This document shows, piece by piece, positions 6,925 through 9,673 of a DNA stretch of 9,673 nucleotides (the first letter of the stretch is position 1; every line of letters starts with the position of its first letter). The stretch covers positions 1-9,673 of the forward strand of contig PBSR01000053.1 in assembly GCA_002726335.1 (NCBI GenBank), written 5' to 3'. Made by a program: the position numbers and the translations under genes. The notes beneath the pieces were generated by a model. That model searched no databases, was not told where the DNA came from, and was given only the letters and a program-made list of their open reading frames with translations. The DNA comes from Gemmatimonadaceae bacterium (GTDB lineage Bacteria > Latescibacterota > UBA2968 > UBA8231).

Positions 6925-8228
6925 ACCAGATCGTCAGCGGCTGGGGCCGCCATCCCCGGCTCAGCGCCGAGATCGACCAGCCACGTGACCTGGAGGGGGT
7001 ACGCGCCTGCCTCCGGGATACCCGAAAGGCATTGATCCCCCGTGGGCTCGGCCGGAGCTACGGCGACGCCGCCCTGGCGGCGCGGATCCTCAGCGGCCCG
7101 TCGCTCGGCCACCTGTTGAGCTTTGATGCTCAGACGGGACGACTCCGCGCCCAGGGTGGGACCACCCTCGACAAGGTGATTGACTTCGCCCTGCCCCGAG
7201 GCTGGTTCCTGCCCGTCACTCCGGGCACCAAGTTTCCGACGCTGGCCGGTTGTGTGGCCGCCGATGTCCACGGGAAGAACCATCACGGTGTCGGCTCCCT
7301 TTCGGCATTCGTGGAGACGCTGCAGATCGTGCTGGCTGATGGCAGCCTGGTCACCTGTTCCCGCGAGGACCATGCCGAGCTGTTCTGGGCGACCATGGGT
7401 GGCATGGGCCTGACCGGCGTCATCTACGCCGTCGACCTCCGTCTGCAGCCCGTGCACTCTGTCTTTGTAAAGAATGTCAGCCTCCGTACTGGCAGCCTCT
7501 CGGAGACCTGCCGTGTGCTGTGCGAAACCCAGGACGATTACCCCTACTCCGTCGCCTGGATCGACACCCTGACGCGACGTGGTCGAGGCCGAGGTCAGGT
7601 CATGCTCGGAGCCCACGCCGAAGACGGACGCCTGCAGCCGCTGCACCGCCCGCCGCGGCTGTCGGTACCGGACCTGCCGATGAACCTGGTGGTGCGTCCC
7701 GGACTGCATCTGGTCAACCGGGCCAAGCATGGCATGCAGTGGCGTCGACGGGTTGCAGCCACTGTGCATTACGACCCGTATTTCTATCCCCTCGACGCGA
7801 TCGATGGCTGGAACCGGCTCTACGGTCGACGCGGCTTTCTGCAGTTCCAGTTCGCCGTGCCCGGAGTCGACGGCGAGGCGGTGATGGCAGCGGCCCTCGA
7901 ACGGACGAATCGCGCCGCTCCGTGTGCCCTGGCGGTGCTCAAGACCTTCGGCGATCACCCGTCCGGCCCCCTCGGATTCCCGTTGCCGGGTTACACTCTC
8001 GCCCTCGACTTTCCCCGCACGGACGCCATCGAAGAGGCCGTGCGCGCCGCCACCGACGACATCATCGCTGCGGGTGGTCGCGTTTATCTCGCCAAGGACT
8101 CCGTTATCACTCAGGATCAGTTCGCTGCCATGTATCCACGTCTCGAAGAATTCCGCCGACTGCGACGACAGGTCGACCCGCAGGGTCGCTTCCGTTCGCT
8201 GCAATCCGACCGTCTGGGGTTGTCATGA
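6921..8228 (+). CDS. dprE1: DprE1-like FAD-dependent decaprenylphosphoryl-ribose oxidase
   Basis: The product (435 residues from the ATG at 6921) aligns throughout with mycobacterial DprE1, the flavoenzyme that oxidises the 2'-hydroxyl of polyprenyl-phospho-ribose, the first half of its epimerisation to the arabinose donor. Visible landmarks are GWGRHP (7-12), the FAD-binding RGLGRSYGD (41-49), VHGKNHHGVGS (116-126), AELFWATMGGMGLTGVI (152-168), YPLDAIDGWNRLYG (289-302), GFPLPGY (352-358) and YLAKDS (389-394), whose Lys392 matches the active-site Lys418. The position of M. tuberculosis Cys387 is Ala361. I chose 6921 because homology begins there; the frame stays open to an ATG at 6810, but those 37 residues look unlike the family and that ATG lacks a properly spaced SD. 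The start itself has no good SD, so coupling to a leader ORF is possible. The stop overlaps the next gene as ATGA. The natural polyprenyl substrate here is not established. Confidence 0.9.
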   Translation: MNQIVSGWGRHPRLSAEIDQPRDLEGVRACLRDTRKALIPRGLGRSYGDAALAARILSGPSLGHLLSFDAQTGRLRAQGGTTLDKVIDFALPRGWFLPVTPGTKFPTLAGCVAADVHGKNHHGVGSLSAFVETLQIVLADGSLVTCSREDHAELFWATMGGMGLTGVIYAVDLRLQPVHSVFVKNVSLRTGSLSETCRVLCETQDDYPYSVAWIDTLTRRGRGRGQVMLGAHAEDGRLQPLHRPPRLSVPDLPMNLVVRPGLHLVNRAKHGMQWRRRVAATVHYDPYFYPLDAIDGWNRLYGRRGFLQFQFAVPGVDGEAVMAAALERTNRAAPCALAVLKTFGDHPSGPLGFPLPGYTLALDFPRTDAIEEAVRAATDDIIAAGGRVYLAKDSVITQDQFAAMYPRLEEFRRLRRQVDPQGRFRSLQSDRLGLS

Positions 8229-8977
8229 GTGTCGCCCCGGGGAGCCGGGCCCTCATTCTCGGCGCTCGTTCCGTCATCGCCCAGGCCATTGCCGAGGGGC
8301 TGGCGCGGCAGGGCTGGGACCTCGTGCTGGCGGCGCGACGCAGCAGCACGCTGGAGCCTGTGGCCGCCGATCTGCGACTGCGCACCGAACGGATCGTGGA
8401 CCTGCTCGAATTCGACGCCCTCGCCCTCGACGACCACGCAACCCTGGCAGACCGTGTACGCTCGGACGCCGGCCAGTTCCATCTGGTCGTCTGCGTCTTC
8501 GGTGTGATGGGTGAGGCCCACGCAGAACGCACGGACACGTCGCAGATGGTGCAGACGCTGACGACGAATTTCACCGCCGCCGCCGTCTGCCTGGCCCATC
8601 TGGCCAACGACTTCGAGAGTCGCGGCGAGGGTGGCATCATCTGCATCGGCTCCGTCGCCGGCGATCGCGGCCGCCAGTCGAACTACCCGTACGGAGCGGC
8701 CAAGGCGGGGTTGTCGACCTTTCTGCAAGGACTGCGGAACCGCCTGGCACCGACAGGAGTACACGTGCTCACAGTGAAACCTGGATTCGTCGACACCCCG
8801 ATGACACAGGGCAAGGAGGGCATGTTCCTGGTGGCCCCGTCGGAGCGTGTGGCAGCCGATATCCTGCGTGCCTGGAAGCAGAGACGGGACGTGCTCTACA
8901 CGCCCTGGTTCTGGCGCTGGCTGTTGCTCGTGATCCGGCTGATCCCGGAGCGGATATTCAAGCGGTTGAAGCTGTAG
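8225..8977 (+). CDS. dprE2: DprE2-like short-chain dehydrogenase (NADH-dependent keto-ribose reductase)
   Basis: This 250-residue SDR fits DprE2, which reduces the 2'-keto intermediate made by DprE1 to polyprenyl-phospho-arabinose. The N-terminal nucleotide-binding loop is ILGARSVIAQAIA (11-23); its final conserved glycine is Ala19, a departure from the usual G-x3-G-x-G form. Catalytic residues are in place: N115, S143 (IGSVAG), Y156 and K160 (YPYGAAKAG), followed by VKPGFVDTPMT (184-194). The C-terminus (about 223-250) is hydrophobic and aromatic then basic (TPWFWRWLLLVI, ending FKRLKL), suggesting contact with the membrane where lipid-linked substrate resides. The start is the ATG at 8225 overlapping the dprE1 stop as ATGA; the frame is open far upstream, but that part lies inside dprE1 and has no SDR features. 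Length matches DprE2 (about 254). Taken alone it could be a generic SDR; adjacency to dprE1 makes the assignment strong. Confidence 0.88.
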   Translation: MSVAPGSRALILGARSVIAQAIAEGLARQGWDLVLAARRSSTLEPVAADLRLRTERIVDLLEFDALALDDHATLADRVRSDAGQFHLVVCVFGVMGEAHAERTDTSQMVQTLTTNFTAAAVCLAHLANDFESRGEGGIICIGSVAGDRGRQSNYPYGAAKAGLSTFLQGLRNRLAPTGVHVLTVKPGFVDTPMTQGKEGMFLVAPSERVAADILRAWKQRRDVLYTPWFWRWLLLVIRLIPERIFKRLKL

Positions 8978-8983
8978 CCGTAG

Positions 8984-8996
8984 GCCCCCACGGGGC
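8984..8996 (+). terminator. Weak terminator-like hairpin after dprE2
   Basis: GCCCC (8984-8988 read as GCCCC) and GGGGC (8992-8996) form a five-base all-GC stem with a three-base loop, seven bases after the dprE2 stop and between convergent genes. No T-run follows on either strand, so intrinsic termination is unproved. The remaining bases to 9071 show nothing else I can name. Confidence 0.3.
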
Positions 8997-9071
8997 TCGC
9001 CGTGTGTGAGTGGACGGGAAGGCCAGGCACGCGGCATTCGCCACGGTCGAGCGCCCGAGTGACCATGAACG

Positions 9072-9584
9072 CTATGGAGGGGCTGCCATCATTCGTAGCA
9101 GTTCCTCGAGTTCCGGCGAGTTGCCCGCACGATCGACCAATTCCTGAAGGTCGCCAACTGCGCCGATCTGTTGCGCTATCTGCACCCCGTGTTCCTCCAA
9201 GGCCGTCGCATAGGCGTCAGCAGCAGCCTGGTGCTCTCCCTGAGCCAACAGCACGAGCGCGAAGTTGAACTGTGCATGCATCGAACGCTCGAGGACAGAG
9301 CGAAAAAAGACTGCAGCTTTGTTCAGTCTGCCCGTCTTGTAGAAGCACCATCCGAGGCTGTTCGTCGCGTCGTCGTTATCCGGCGCCAGTTTCAGAGAAC
9401 TCCTGTACGCATCGAGGGCGCCGGTGAAATCGCCCCTCTGCATGAGAAGGTCGCCGTAGCCCTGGTAGAGTCTGGCACTCTGGCATCGTTCAAGGCCTGT
9501 ACGGAAGGTCCTCGCCGCTGCGTTCAGATCACCACGCGCAACATGCGCCCTGGCCGCATTTAGGGCTCTCCGAGAAATAAGCAC
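9072..9584 (-). CDS. Small TPR-repeat protein
   Basis: The 170-residue product is nearly all tetratricopeptide repeats: about 5-35 (ARAHVARGDLNAAARTF), 36-69 (GYGDLLMQRGDFTGALDAY), 70-102 (LGWCFYKTGRLNKAAVFF) and 103-134 (FALVLLAQGEHQAAADAY), followed by a charged helical tail (LQELVDRAGNSPELEELL) and the stop TAG at 9072. No signal peptide, membrane segment or catalytic motif is seen, so a cytoplasmic protein-interaction role is inferred. The start is GTG at 9584, the only start codon between an in-frame TGA (9591-9593) and the first repeat; GAAG four bases before it is a weak SD. It converges with dprE2 and is not in the same transcription unit. The frame above that TGA is open to the window edge, so a longer interrupted gene or a separate upstream gene are alternatives. 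Confidence 0.7.
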   Translation of the reverse strand: MLISRRALNAARAHVARGDLNAAARTFRTGLERCQSARLYQGYGDLLMQRGDFTGALDAYRSSLKLAPDNDDATNSLGWCFYKTGRLNKAAVFFRSVLERSMHAQFNFALVLLAQGEHQAAADAYATALEEHGVQIAQQIGAVGDLQELVDRAGNSPELEELLRMMAAPP

Positions 9585-9673
9585 TAGACTTCATGATGTA
9601 GTTGGAGTCATGTTTGGAGCGTGGATATCGAAACGCTCCGAAGGAAATACGAGTCTCTTTCTCCGCTTTTGAC
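9585..9673. other. AT-richer right edge with no assignable gene
   Basis: These 89 bases are clearly less GC-rich than the rest of the window. On the minus strand one frame is open from the edge to TGA at 9591-9593 (its end reads DIHAPNMTPTTS), and another is open from the edge to TGA at 9529-9531, running into the TPR gene. On the plus strand an ATG at 9610 gives only 20 residues before a stop at 9670-9672. None shows a family motif. It is probably the regulatory region of the TPR gene or the tail of a gene beyond the window. Confidence 0.4.
9613..9642. repeat. Inverted repeat upstream of the TPR gene
   Basis: GGAGCGT (9616-9622) pairs with ACGCTCC (9633-9639) around a ten-base loop. With one T:G wobble, the outer TT/AA pairs extend the dyad to 9613-9642. 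There is no T-run on either side, so it resembles an operator or RNA hairpin more than an intrinsic terminator. It lies about 30-60 bases upstream of the GTG start. Confidence 0.45.

Noticed and set aside
6897..8204. Long minus-strand open frame (435 codons) opposite dprE1
   Set aside because: No family resemblance, whereas the plus strand matches DprE1 along its whole length.
7520..8224. Upstream extension of the SDR frame
   Set aside because: It is inside dprE1 in another frame and Arg/Ser/Pro-rich. SDR homology begins just after the ATG at 8225.
8117..9037. Minus-strand open frame (306 codons) opposite dprE2
   Set aside because: Composition is typical of antisense; the SDR catalytic residues are on the plus strand.
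1..9673. CRISPR arrays, tRNA or rRNA genes, insertion sequences, phage genes
   Set aside because: Looked for but no regularly spaced repeats, cloverleaf-like sequences, transposase motifs or terminal repeats were seen by eye.

Overview
The window is GC-rich bacterial DNA, almost fully coding, with genes overlapping by one to four bases. A lipobox on a TPR protein and a full-length GlgB point to a Gram-negative-type envelope and a free-living bacterium, probably a proteobacterium or an uncultured high-GC lineage. The sequence alone does not fix the taxon. I see no tRNA, rRNA, CRISPR array, insertion sequence or phage gene.

Positions 1-6780 (minus strand) read as one five-gene operon, transcribed right to left. 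The order is: a very unusual membrane protein with a ZIP-like N-terminal half, an ArsP_1/SO_0444-type permease C-terminal half and a Cys/His/acid-rich tail; glycogen branching enzyme GlgB; a cyclic-nucleotide-binding/coiled-coil/receiver-domain protein; a DppC/OppC-type ABC permease without its usual partner; and a TPR lipoprotein that runs off the left edge. Two junctions are TGATG stop-start overlaps (4853-4857 and 826-830). The other two gaps are 22 and 10 bases. These gene families are not usual neighbours. The arrangement suggests co-regulation (metal handling, glucan storage, second-messenger/phosphorelay sensing, peptide-type transport), but no single pathway joins them.

Positions 6781-6920 form a short divergent intergenic region. 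It carries a candidate 36-codon leader ORF with a good ribosome binding site that overlaps the next gene as ATGA, and a small hairpin.

Positions 6921-8977 (plus strand) hold a translationally coupled pair closely resembling mycobacterial DprE1 (FAD-dependent oxidase) and DprE2 (NADH-dependent SDR reductase). These epimerise polyprenyl-phospho-ribose to the arabinose form. The residue matching Cys387, the benzothiazinone target of M. tuberculosis DprE1, is alanine here.

Positions 8978-9673 contain a weak terminator-like hairpin, a convergent minus-strand TPR protein with a GTG start, and about 90 bases of visibly less GC-rich DNA with a dyad-symmetric element at the right edge.
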